Source: Candidatus Omnitrophota bacterium (GTDB taxonomy: Bacteria > Omnitrophota > Gorgyraeia > Duberdicusellales > 4484-171). From it: a DNA stretch of 14,099 nucleotides. The stretch lies in NCBI GenBank assembly GCA_028702365.1, contig JAQVOZ010000013.1, positions 1 to 14,099 on the forward strand, read 5' to 3'. Numbering within the stretch: position 1 is the first letter of the stretch; each line of letters opens with the position of its first letter. Under the pieces are notes generated by a model that saw only the letters and a list, made by a program, of their open reading frames with translations, had not been told where the DNA came from and did not search any database. Of this stretch, positions 1-6,387 are shown piece after piece. Position numbers and translations under genes: made by a program.

Positions 1-51
1 CTTAACAGTTTTGCCTTCTTTATTTTTTACTGTATATGAAAAATTAAGCAT
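1..51 (-). CDS. PilC/GspF inner-membrane platform protein, N-terminal fragment (runs off window)
   Basis: An ATG at 49-51 on the minus strand opens a frame that stays open for 17 codons to the window edge and reads MLNFSYTVKNKEGKTVK. This matches the usual opening of PilC/GspF proteins, a short beta-strand start of the type 'F.Y.A.D..GK...G'. The family forms the inner-membrane platform that the GspE/PilB motor turns or pushes. The gene starts 20 nt after the TGA of the upstream ATPase gene, in the standard E-then-F order. Only the first 17 residues are visible, so the call rests on this short match plus context. No strong Shine-Dalgarno sequence is seen. Confidence 0.7.
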   Translation of the reverse strand, partial: MLNFSYTVKNKEGKTVK

Positions 52-71
52 ATTATTAATCTGCTATCTGT

Positions 72-1751
72 TCATTCTGTAGTTGCCCTCAAAACTTCTT
101 CTATGGAAGTTGTACCGGAAACACAGTGCACAAAACCATTTTCACGTAAAGGCCTGTAACCTTTGTTTTTCTCCGCGTACTCAATGATTTCGTCCTCTGA
201 GCTTCGCTTTATAATCATTTCTTTTATTTTATCATCCAAAAGAAGAACATCCAATATTGCGATTCGTCCTCGGTAGCCCGTGTTATTACAGTAGCTGCAC
301 CCCTTTGGCATGAAAAATTTCCTGTTCTTGGTCTCAATTTTAAGGTTTGTCAAAACCTTTTCATCTTCTTCATAATCTTGCTTGCATTTCGGGCAGAGCT
401 TGCGGACTAACCTCTGTGCTGTTGAAGCCACCAACGATGAGGCTAAGAGGAAAGGCTCTATGCCCATGTCTACAAGCCTTGTTATGGCACCTACCGCTGT
501 ATTTGTATGTAACGTTGAAAGGATGAGTTCTCCGGTTAAGGAAGCTTTTATGGCTATATCTGCTGTTTCACTATCTCTTATTTCTCCAACCATTATTATA
601 TCCGGAGATTGCCGAAGCACCGAGCGCAGTCCGTTTGCAAAAGTAAGCCCTATTTCAGTATTTACATGAATTTGCGTTATGCCTTCTATCTGATATTCTA
701 TCGGGTCTTCTATGGTAATTATACTTTTCTCGGGAACATTAGTCTGGTTGATTATCGAATAAAGCGTGGTTGATTTTCCGCTGCCGGTTGGCCCTGTTAC
801 AACAATCATTCCAAAAGGCGCTTTGGTTGCTTCTTCGAAAATCTTAAGAGGCTCGTCCGAAAATCCCAGTGCCTTTAGCCCCGTGGATAGATTTTCTTTA
901 TCCAAAACTCTTAAGACAAATTTTTCCCCGAAGTGCGTAGGCAGGCTGGAAACTCTAAAATCTATTTCCCTGTTTTCGAATCTCACTTTGAACCGGCCAT
1001 CTTGGGGGAGCCGCGATTCGGTTATATCCAAAGAAGAAATTATTTTAAGGCGCGCTATTACTGCCTGTTGATTTTTTTTAGGAAAATTGAATTCTTCATG
1101 GAGGGCTCCGTCTATCCTATATTTTATTACCAGCCTATCCTGGTAGGGTTCAATGTGTATGTCTGAAGCCCGTTTTTTTAAAGCATTATAAATAAACAAA
1201 TCTACTGCGCGGACAATCGGCGGGCGAGCGCTTTCATCAATAAGGTTTTCCAGCGAATCTTTCGTTTCAAAAACTTCACCGACTTCAAAATAAGAATCTT
1301 CATCAATAAATTTAGCAGTGTCTTCTGTTTTATACAATATATTTAGTGCCTTGACTATATCATCTTCCATAGAAAGCACTAAATCTACCCTGTCGATTGA
1401 GGTTATTATTTTGATATCGTCGTAGTTCAAAACATTAAGGGGATTACTTGTCGCAATAGTTAAGGCATTGCCTATTCTGCATACAGGAAAAACCTTATAC
1501 CTGAAAGCTATATCCTGAGGCAGTAAATCTTTATTTTTGTAAGGCACTTTGTATTTTTTCAAATCTAAAAACGGTATCTTAAATTCCTTGGAAAAGATTA
1601 AAAGAAGCTCTTCTTCCGTCACAAGATGATTATCAATAAGCAGATGTCTAAAAACATCATAGCTAGAAGACTCATCAATAGCCTTAAGCATATGTCTATT
1701 TATGCTCTTATTCTTCTGTATGTAAGTTAGTATTTTGTTTTTTAAGCTCAT
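72..1751 (-). CDS. gspE: GspE/PilB-family type II secretion / type IV pilus assembly ATPase (intact copy)
   Basis: This is a cytoplasmic hexameric motor ATPase that powers pilin or pseudopilin insertion into a fibre. The 559 residues are the normal family length. Residues 1 to about 140 form an MshEN-type N-terminal domain that keeps two 24-residue units (about 4-27 and 33-56) separated by five residues, although consensus positions are degenerate. The N2 domain follows with RASDIHIEP at 194-202 and YRIDGALHEE at 211-220. Visible motor motifs are Walker A GPTGSGKS (320-327), the Asp box IEDP (347-350), Walker B IIMVGEIRD (385-393) and the His box LSTLHTN (411-417). A four-cysteine zinc site (C453, C456, C485, C488) is typical of GspE and PilB. 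The ATG start has AAGG 8 nt upstream. The stop is TGA. It lies between a second ATPase gene and pilC/gspF. GspE and PilB cannot be separated from sequence alone. Confidence 0.95.
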   Translation of the reverse strand: MSLKNKILTYIQKNKSINRHMLKAIDESSSYDVFRHLLIDNHLVTEEELLLIFSKEFKIPFLDLKKYKVPYKNKDLLPQDIAFRYKVFPVCRIGNALTIATSNPLNVLNYDDIKIITSIDRVDLVLSMEDDIVKALNILYKTEDTAKFIDEDSYFEVGEVFETKDSLENLIDESARPPIVRAVDLFIYNALKKRASDIHIEPYQDRLVIKYRIDGALHEEFNFPKKNQQAVIARLKIISSLDITESRLPQDGRFKVRFENREIDFRVSSLPTHFGEKFVLRVLDKENLSTGLKALGFSDEPLKIFEEATKAPFGMIVVTGPTGSGKSTTLYSIINQTNVPEKSIITIEDPIEYQIEGITQIHVNTEIGLTFANGLRSVLRQSPDIIMVGEIRDSETADIAIKASLTGELILSTLHTNTAVGAITRLVDMGIEPFLLASSLVASTAQRLVRKLCPKCKQDYEEDEKVLTNLKIETKNRKFFMPKGCSYCNNTGYRGRIAILDVLLLDDKIKEMIIKRSSEDEIIEYAEKNKGYRPLRENGFVHCVSGTTSIEEVLRATTE

Positions 1752-1752
1752 T

Positions 1753-1834
1753 CCTACAGCCTTCTGCTATCAGCTTTCAGTCTTCAGCCGAAAGCAGAAG
1801 ACTGATGCCTGAAAGCTTTTTTTAGTCTTTAGTC
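1753..1834. repeat. Palindromic array of 7-bp repeats between the two ATPase genes
   Basis: Positions 1753-1787 split into five exact 7-bp units resembling CTTTCAG. Positions 1788-1815 continue in the same register with four units resembling the reverse complement CTGAAAG (the first is CCGAAAG, the last CTGAAAG). A further TTTAGTC doublet lies at 1821-1834. Transcripts could fold: CAGTCTTC at 1778-1785 pairs with GAAGACTG at 1797-1804, and AGCTTT at 1772-1777 pairs with AAAGCT at 1812-1817. A T-run follows at 1817-1823 on the plus strand. The array fills nearly the whole gap between the stop at 1837 and the start at 1751. Confidence 0.8.
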
Positions 1835-1836
1835 TG

Positions 1837-2877
1837 TTATAACGGTTCGTCAGGGCCTGTAACTTTTAATACTTCTTCAAGCGTAGTTATGCCTTTGGTA
1901 ACTTTAATTAAACCGTCTTCCCGCAAGGTCCGCATGCCTAAAATCCTTGCTTCTCTTTTTATAACGTGTTCCGAAGCTGACCCATTAACCAACGCTCTTA
2001 TTTTCAGGCCGACAGGAAGATATTCGCAAAGCACGGTCCTTCCTTTATAGCCTGCATTTTGGCACGAATTGCACCCTTTAGCTTTATAAAGCTTTGCATC
2101 CTTAGCTATGGAGTATTTTTCTCTAATTGCTTCCGGCATTTTATATTCTTCTTTACATTTATTGCAGAGCGTACGCACCAGCCTTTGTGTCAAAACGCCG
2201 ATTAGGGTTGAAGAAAGCAAAAATGGTTCAATACCCATATTAAGAAGCCTGGTCACGGAACCGGGGCTGGTTGTTGTATGAAGCGTAGAGAGAACCAAGT
2301 GTCCGGTCAAAGCTGCTTTTATGGCGATGTCTGCGGTATCAAAATCCCTGATTTCGCCTATCATTATTATGTCCGGGTCCTGGCGTAAAATAGAACGCAG
2401 GCACGATGCGAAAGTCAGGTTTATCTGGGGGTTAATGCTTACCTGGTTTATACCCTTTAATTGATACTCTATGGGGTCTTCAACTGTTATAATATTTTTT
2501 TCCGGAGTATAAACATGAGATATGGCAGCATAAAGCGTTGTAGTTTTACCGCTGCCGGTTGGCCCGCAGACAAGGATCAATCCATGCGGTTTAAGGCTGT
2601 CTTCTTTCACTTGCTTAAGAACATCTCCCTCAAAACCCAAAAGGTCTAAATCAAGCAGGGCCGTTGTTTTATCCAGGATTCGCAGCGCACATTTCTCCCC
2701 CATACTGGAAGGTAAAACTGAAACTCTGAAATCAATGTTTCTATCCAGAATAGTACTCCTAAACCTGCCTTCCTGGGGCAGCCTGTGTTCTGCTATATTT
2801 AAATTACACATTACTTTTATTCGGGAGACCACAAAAGGATGCATTTTTTTAGGAAATGTTTCTGCCTCCTTAAGCAA
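1837..2877 (-). CDS. gspE: GspE/PilB-family ATPase, C-terminal part of an interrupted gene (motor domain)
   Basis: This frame directly continues the one ending at the TGA at 2878-2880, with no frame change. It holds the rest of the N2 domain and the full motor: Walker A GPTGSGKT (residues 105-112 of this part), Asp box VEDP (132-135), Walker B IIMIGEIRD (170-178), His box LSTLHT (196-201) and a four-cysteine site (C238, C241, C269, C272). Every catalytic motif is intact, so the sequence does not look like an old pseudogene. The first codon after the TGA is TTG, the first possible start; the first ATG is at 2844. AAGGAGG lies at 2865-2871 but is 20 nt from that ATG and downstream of the TTG, so independent initiation is doubtful. 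Lost alone, the MshEN domain and half of N2 would be missing. It ends in TAA. With the upstream part and the TGA codon, the whole frame would be 563 residues, the usual family length. Confidence 0.85.
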   Translation of the reverse strand: MLKEAETFPKKMHPFVVSRIKVMCNLNIAEHRLPQEGRFRSTILDRNIDFRVSVLPSSMGEKCALRILDKTTALLDLDLLGFEGDVLKQVKEDSLKPHGLILVCGPTGSGKTTTLYAAISHVYTPEKNIITVEDPIEYQLKGINQVSINPQINLTFASCLRSILRQDPDIIMIGEIRDFDTADIAIKAALTGHLVLSTLHTTTSPGSVTRLLNMGIEPFLLSSTLIGVLTQRLVRTLCNKCKEEYKMPEAIREKYSIAKDAKLYKAKGCNSCQNAGYKGRTVLCEYLPVGLKIRALVNGSASEHVIKREARILGMRTLREDGLIKVTKGITTLEEVLKVTGPDEPL

Positions 2878-2880
2878 TCA
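2878..2880 (-). other. In-frame TGA replacing a conserved glycine codon in the second gspE/pilB gene
   Basis: The frames 3528-2878 and 2877-1837 share one reading frame and are separated only by this TGA. The context reads RVRFRID-stop-LLKEAE. The intact paralogue in the same window reads KYRID-G-ALHEE, so the stop sits on the near-invariant glycine of N2. One base change from GGA would give it. TGA ends two other genes here (72-74 and 5444-5446), so a genome-wide TGA-to-glycine code is not supported. Nonsense mutation, sequencing or assembly error, and local readthrough remain possible. Confidence 0.9.
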
Positions 2881-3528
2881 GTCAATCCTGAACCTTACTC
2901 TGCTTGTTTTTTCAAGCGGCTCTATCAATATATCCGATGCCCGGGCGTAAACGGCTTTTTTTAATACAGAATTGGTGAATTTTATGACCGGCGCTTCGTC
3001 TATGGAACCGATTTCTTCTTCTATAGCTTCCTTGTCGCTTATTATTTCAAGGTTTTCCGGCCTCTGCCCCCCTATAATATCTTCAAGCGAAGTAAGCGGT
3101 TGGCGGCTGTAATGCGCTGCTATTGTTTCCTTCATTTCAGAAAAAGGCGCTATAACGGGGTTTATTTCGCAGCCGGTAATTTTCTTTAAATCATCTATGG
3201 CTAAAACGTTCAACGGGTCGCTCATTGCAACAGTTATGGTATTGCCGATTTTGCCTATTGGCATAACCTGCAAACTAGATGCAATTTTCTCTGGAATAAG
3301 GTCTAAAATTTCTTTTGTTACATTAAGATTGAGGACTCTCATCGGCGGGACTGAAAGATAGCCCGAAAGTATGCTTATAATCTGCACTTCCTGCATAATC
3401 CCAAGCTTTACGAAAAGTTCAACCAGAGACCCGCCTTTTTCTTTTTGAGCAGAAAGAGCTTTTTCAAGGTCCTCTTTTGAGATAAGTTTATTATCAATAA
3501 GGTAGTCGGTAAATTTCTCTTTTGCCAT
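2878..3528 (-). CDS. gspE: GspE/PilB-family ATPase, N-terminal part of an interrupted gene (MshEN and start of N2)
   Basis: These 216 residues are the N-terminal part of a GspE/PilB ATPase that stops at an in-frame TGA inside the N2 domain. Residues 5-28 and 34-57 form two 24-residue MshEN units with the expected five-residue spacer (KEKGG), but the Leu-Gly of the RLG motif and other consensus positions are poorly kept. A typical middle segment follows, including the family's PLNVLAIDDL region. The N2 motif reads ASDILIEP where the paralogue has ASDIHIEP, so the usual histidine is a leucine. The ATG start at 3528 lies 1 nt after the TAA of the stand-alone MshEN gene, suggesting coupled translation. 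On its own the fragment has no ATPase domain. It most likely belongs with the frame at 1837-2877 as one gene. Confidence 0.85.
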   Translation of the reverse strand: MAKEKFTDYLIDNKLISKEDLEKALSAQKEKGGSLVELFVKLGIMQEVQIISILSGYLSVPPMRVLNLNVTKEILDLIPEKIASSLQVMPIGKIGNTITVAMSDPLNVLAIDDLKKITGCEINPVIAPFSEMKETIAAHYSRQPLTSLEDIIGGQRPENLEIISDKEAIEEEIGSIDEAPVIKFTNSVLKKAVYARASDILIEPLEKTSRVRFRID

Positions 3529-3529
3529 A

Positions 3530-3967
3530 TTAATAAAATTTTTCTATAGCTTTTCTTATGTCTGAAGGGGTGCTTACAAAAATCTGGATATCGCAGCGGG
3601 TTAAATCCTCAAGGTCCTCTATTGCCTGGATATTTAACGGATTAGCTATCGAAACTGTTAAAGTGCCTCCTATTTTATCCAGCGCTATCAAACAATAATG
3701 CATTGCAACATTTTTAGGTATTATAACAACAGTATCTTTGGAAACCTCATAATTTTCTAAAGGAAGGTAGGGAAAACCGAACTGAAGGCTAAGGCAATGC
3801 GCAATTTCATCTTCTTTGGCAAAACCTAATCGGACAATAACTTCTCCTATCAAACCACCTTCTTTGTTCTGGGCTGCCAAAGCTTTTTCCAGCTGTTCGA
3901 AAGTGATAACGCCCCTTTCTACCAGAATCTGGCCTAAAGGTTTTTCTTGCTTTTTAGGAGACTTCAT
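3530..3967 (-). CDS. Stand-alone MshEN-domain protein (GspE N-terminal domain without ATPase)
   Basis: The protein has 145 residues and is made only of the N-terminal domain that normally precedes a GspE/PilB motor. Residues 10-33 and 39-62 are two 24-residue MshEN units with a five-residue spacer (NKEGG). Unit one keeps L11, G12, L15, G19, L26, L30 and Q33; the leading arginine of the RLG motif is a proline. MshEN domains of this kind bind c-di-GMP in studied homologues; binding here is inferred. The rest (about 63-145) follows the usual fold and ends at IEKFY with no motor. The frame extends to a TTG at 4000, but I prefer the ATG at 3967, preceded by GGAAG at 3971-3975. It overlaps the end of the GAF/GGDEF gene by 14 nt, and its TAA is 1 nt from the next ATG. 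It may have arisen by tandem duplication and may regulate the ATPases encoded next to it. Confidence 0.85.
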   Translation of the reverse strand: MKSPKKQEKPLGQILVERGVITFEQLEKALAAQNKEGGLIGEVIVRLGFAKEDEIAHCLSLQFGFPYLPLENYEVSKDTVVIIPKNVAMHYCLIALDKIGGTLTVSIANPLNIQAIEDLEDLTRCDIQIFVSTPSDIRKAIEKFY

Positions 3968-5300
3968 TTGCTTCCGATGTGCCGATGTGGGATTCGGCAA
4001 AAAGTATAAGTTCTTTTGCAGTTACACCGTCTATCGGATTTTCCGCTACGGAAAAGGAGAGTTTCACCTGGCCTTTAAAGTTATCTTCTATTTTTGTTTT
4101 GAGTTCCTTTGCAATTACCTGAGACTGTCTTTTGTTTTTCTCTATCAAAATCGCGCATAAACGGCTTAATCCGAATCTGCCGGGTATATCAATCGGCCTT
4201 AGATTGTCTTTAAACATTTTTGCGGTCTTCTTTATCAATTTTTCCGACTCAATCGGCCCGAATTTTTTTTGATACTCATCATAATTGGATATTTCCATAA
4301 ATAATAAGGCGCAGGGGCGCTGATAGGAAAGAGACCTTACCATTTCCTCATCAAGCCTTTTTTCGATATATTTTTCGTTGTATAAACCGGTTAAGTAATC
4401 AAAAACTTCAAGCTCGTCAACCTTACGCGCAAGCCTTTTATGCTCCCAGATAATTGCAATATTCTGCGCAAAGAGGTTAAGCACGCTTAGGTCATCCTTA
4501 CTGAATGTAAAAGCCTCGCTGCTGGAAGCGGCAAGCAATGTCCCGACCTGCAGGGTTCGGGAAAGAATCGGCGTAACAACGACATTGATTACACCCAATT
4601 CACTGGCAAGTTTAATATAGGGAAAATTTTTGTTTTCCTTATCCAAAATAAACGTTTTTCCAAGTTTGTGTAAATCCGAAAACTGTTTAGCTGTAATTTC
4701 CTCGACTTTTGCGGCGTCGATTCCGCAATAACTTGCCAACTGAAATTTTCCGGAAACTTCGTCCATAAGAAGACAAAAACTTATTTTCATTTCCAAAATT
4801 TCTTTAAGGCGCTGGTTTAAGAATTGAAGTATTTCTCTGGCAGGAACTTCTTTTGAAAATAAATCGTTTGCCTGCAAAATTGTAGACAATACCAGAACTT
4901 TTCTGGAAACTTCATGGTTTAACTCTTCTGTTTTCTGGCTGAAATCTTTAAGCTGCTCCAAGCCGCTTCTCATTTTGGAAGAAAGTATATCAATTATCGA
5001 CTCCAGACTCTGCACTTCATTGGCAACATCCGGAGCGTCTTCACCTATATTTTTAAGGGTTTTTTTGGAATTAGAATATACCCTTACAATTGAAGAAAAA
5101 ACTTCGAAAATTATCCACCAACCCAAGGATACAATTAAAAAAGCAACGATTATGGCGTGAATTGAAATATACAGGCCGCTAAAATGATAAAGAATAACAA
5201 TAAGCGGAATGAAAGTAACCAGCGATATGGCTATCCAAATTCTTCTCTTTAAACTTAATTCCTGGATTGAAAATTTTTTCTTTACGCCGTTTGTGACCAT
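3954..5300 (-). CDS. Membrane GAF protein with degenerate GGDEF domain
   Basis: The 448-residue protein has two predicted membrane helices (about 21-42 and 46-66), then a polar, probably coiled-coil segment (about 75-135). A GAF-like sensor follows (about 140-288) and then a GGDEF-type domain starting at DYLTGLYN (301-308). The active-site signature, normally GG(D/E)EF, is GLSRL (377-381), and the expected metal-ligand aspartate region reads MEISNY with E336, so diguanylate cyclase activity is unlikely. An I-site-like RPID (368-371) remains exactly five residues before the signature, as in active enzymes, so the domain may bind c-di-GMP rather than make it. The gene follows a 143-nt repeat-bearing gap and begins the cluster encoding the MshEN and ATPase proteins, whose first member overlaps its 3' end. 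The ATG start has no clear Shine-Dalgarno sequence. It ends in TAA. Confidence 0.85.
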   Translation of the reverse strand: MVTNGVKKKFSIQELSLKRRIWIAISLVTFIPLIVILYHFSGLYISIHAIIVAFLIVSLGWWIIFEVFSSIVRVYSNSKKTLKNIGEDAPDVANEVQSLESIIDILSSKMRSGLEQLKDFSQKTEELNHEVSRKVLVLSTILQANDLFSKEVPAREILQFLNQRLKEILEMKISFCLLMDEVSGKFQLASYCGIDAAKVEEITAKQFSDLHKLGKTFILDKENKNFPYIKLASELGVINVVVTPILSRTLQVGTLLAASSSEAFTFSKDDLSVLNLFAQNIAIIWEHKRLARKVDELEVFDYLTGLYNEKYIEKRLDEEMVRSLSYQRPCALLFMEISNYDEYQKKFGPIESEKLIKKTAKMFKDNLRPIDIPGRFGLSRLCAILIEKNKRQSQVIAKELKTKIEDNFKGQVKLSFSVAENPIDGVTAKELILFAESHIGTSEANEVS

Positions 5301-5320
5301 ATAATTTTAATTTTTTTATA

Positions 5321-5400
5321 CACGAATTGCCACGAATTTGAAACGAATTTACACGAATAAATCCGTTTAACATTTGTGGTGATTAGTTTTTAATTCGTGG
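5321..5400. repeat. Intergenic ACGAATT-type repeat with terminal inverted repeat
   Basis: Between the response regulator and the GAF/GGDEF gene, imperfect units of 10-11 bp with the core ACGAAT recur at about 5322, 5332, 5343 and 5353. The unit CCACGAATT at 5330-5338 is repeated inverted as AATTCGTGG at 5392-5400. The whole 143-nt gap (5301-5443) holds no credible gene; a 64-codon frame through it is an accident of the repeat. Similar ACGAATT-rich spacers seem familiar from environmental genomes, but I cannot check that here. Confidence 0.65.
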
Positions 5401-5443
5401 ATTTTCGCTTTTCAATAAAGCTTAACATTTTTCGCCTCAGATG

Positions 5444-5830
5444 TCAATTGAAGCTGGTTTCCTTAAAGGAAAGTATTACGTTTATGCCTTTAAGTACCTC
5501 ATCTATCGTGTATGGCTTTGTGACATAATAGTCTGCTTCCAGGGAATAGCCCTTCTTTATGTCATCTATTTCTTTTTTGCCGGTTGCAAGCATGACGAAA
5601 ATAGCAGGTTTATTCTTTTTAATCCACCTAAGCACTTCCAGGCCGTCCAACTCGGGAAGCATTATATCCAGAACAACCACATCTGGCATAAAATTCTTAA
5701 CCTTTTCTATGGCGTCTTTTCCGTCGGTGGAAGTTTCAACTGTAAAATCAAACCTTCGCAGGCCATCCGCAAGAAGAACTAAAGTTTCTTTTTCATCTTC
5801 AACAACCAGAATTTTTCTGCCTTTAATCAT
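5444..5830 (-). CDS. Single-domain response regulator (CheY-like receiver)
   Basis: The 128 residues are one receiver domain with no output domain. Key residues are the acidic pair E11/D12, the phosphoacceptor D55 in VVVLDIMLPELDG, the switch T83 in LATG and K105 in VTKPY. It would be phosphorylated by a histidine kinase, none of which lies in this window, and would act by protein-protein contact. AAGGAG lies 9 nt before the ATG, a strong ribosome-binding site. It sits 20 nt after the PadR gene and so is probably co-transcribed with it. It ends in TGA, evidence that TGA is a normal stop in this genome. A role in pilus or motility control is suggested only by its position before the GAF/GGDEF and ATPase genes. 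Confidence 0.92.
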   Translation of the reverse strand: MIKGRKILVVEDEKETLVLLADGLRRFDFTVETSTDGKDAIEKVKNFMPDVVVLDIMLPELDGLEVLRWIKKNKPAIFVMLATGKKEIDDIKKGYSLEADYYVTKPYTIDEVLKGINVILSFKETSFN

Positions 5831-5850
5831 ATAAACCCTCTCCTTAAATC

Positions 5851-6381
5851 TTATTTTATTTCGCCGTTTTTTATGGCTGCTATCATATCCTGAAGAAAAT
5901 CACTTTCAGCGCTTGCTAATTTGAAATGATGTTTAAGAAGCAATGCCAAATTTTTGGGCATATCTTTTTGTTCTTTCTCTTTGGCAAGCAGCCACCGTTT
6001 TACTTTTTCCAAAAACCAAAGCCGCAGCCTAAATAGCGGCAAAATCTTTTTCTTGTCTAGGAAAGGCAAAAAATACAACGCAACGTCCAATTCAACAAAA
6101 GGCTGGCGCTGCGAAAGAAAAATTTGCCGGCAAAGCTCAAAGAACTCTTTTTCCCCATGAGGCGTTATATGGTAAGTGTATTTATTAAGATTGTTCTCTC
6201 CCTTAATTTCCTTTTTTTTTACAAGGCCCCGCTCCTCCATTTTACTGAGAGGATAGTATATCGATTGCATTTCGAATTCAGAAAAAATACCCATTTCTTT
6301 CTGAATTATTTTTTTTATTTGATAACCGTGCTTGGGCCCTTCTTTCAAAATGCCTAAGATAATAAGCCTTTGTATTCTCAC
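5851..6381 (-). CDS. PadR-family transcriptional regulator
   Basis: The 176-residue protein starts with the PadR winged-helix signature: ILGILKEGPKHGYQIKKII (about 8-26), then EFEMQSIYYPLSKMEERGLV (about 35-54) and a wing ending near HITPHGEKEF (about 72-81). The C-terminal half (about 88-170) is mainly helical and charged, consistent with the dimerisation domain of these regulators. The start is GTG, supported by AAGGA about 10 nt upstream inside the last codons of accA. Only 6 nt separate it from the accA stop, so translation is probably coupled. PadR proteins usually repress nearby genes in response to small molecules or envelope stress. The target and ligand cannot be read from the sequence. 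Confidence 0.88.
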   Translation of the reverse strand: MRIQRLIILGILKEGPKHGYQIKKIIQKEMGIFSEFEMQSIYYPLSKMEERGLVKKKEIKGENNLNKYTYHITPHGEKEFFELCRQIFLSQRQPFVELDVALYFLPFLDKKKILPLFRLRLWFLEKVKRWLLAKEKEQKDMPKNLALLLKHHFKLASAESDFLQDMIAAIKNGEIK

Positions 6382-6387
6382 CTTATA

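Noticed and set aside
382..669. Plus-strand frames opposite the ATPase genes and elsewhere
   Set aside because: They lie antisense to genes with clear families and conserved motifs, and their own translations have no recognisable domain.
1772..1823. Intrinsic terminator in the heptamer array
   Set aside because: The T-run lies on the plus strand, where no gene is transcribed. On the minus strand the run comes before the hairpin, so it does not fit an intrinsic terminator there.
1753..1834. CRISPR array
   Set aside because: Units are 7 bp without spacers, and no cas gene is nearby.
1837..3528. Programmed split of the second ATPase into two functional proteins
   Set aside because: The break falls inside the N2 fold, the only start right after it is a TTG without an upstream Shine-Dalgarno sequence, and the AAGGAGG present is too far from the next ATG. 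One interrupted gene is simpler.
3967..4000. TTG start at 4000 for the stand-alone MshEN gene
   Set aside because: The extra 11 residues do not match the family, and the ATG at 3967 has GGAAG just upstream.
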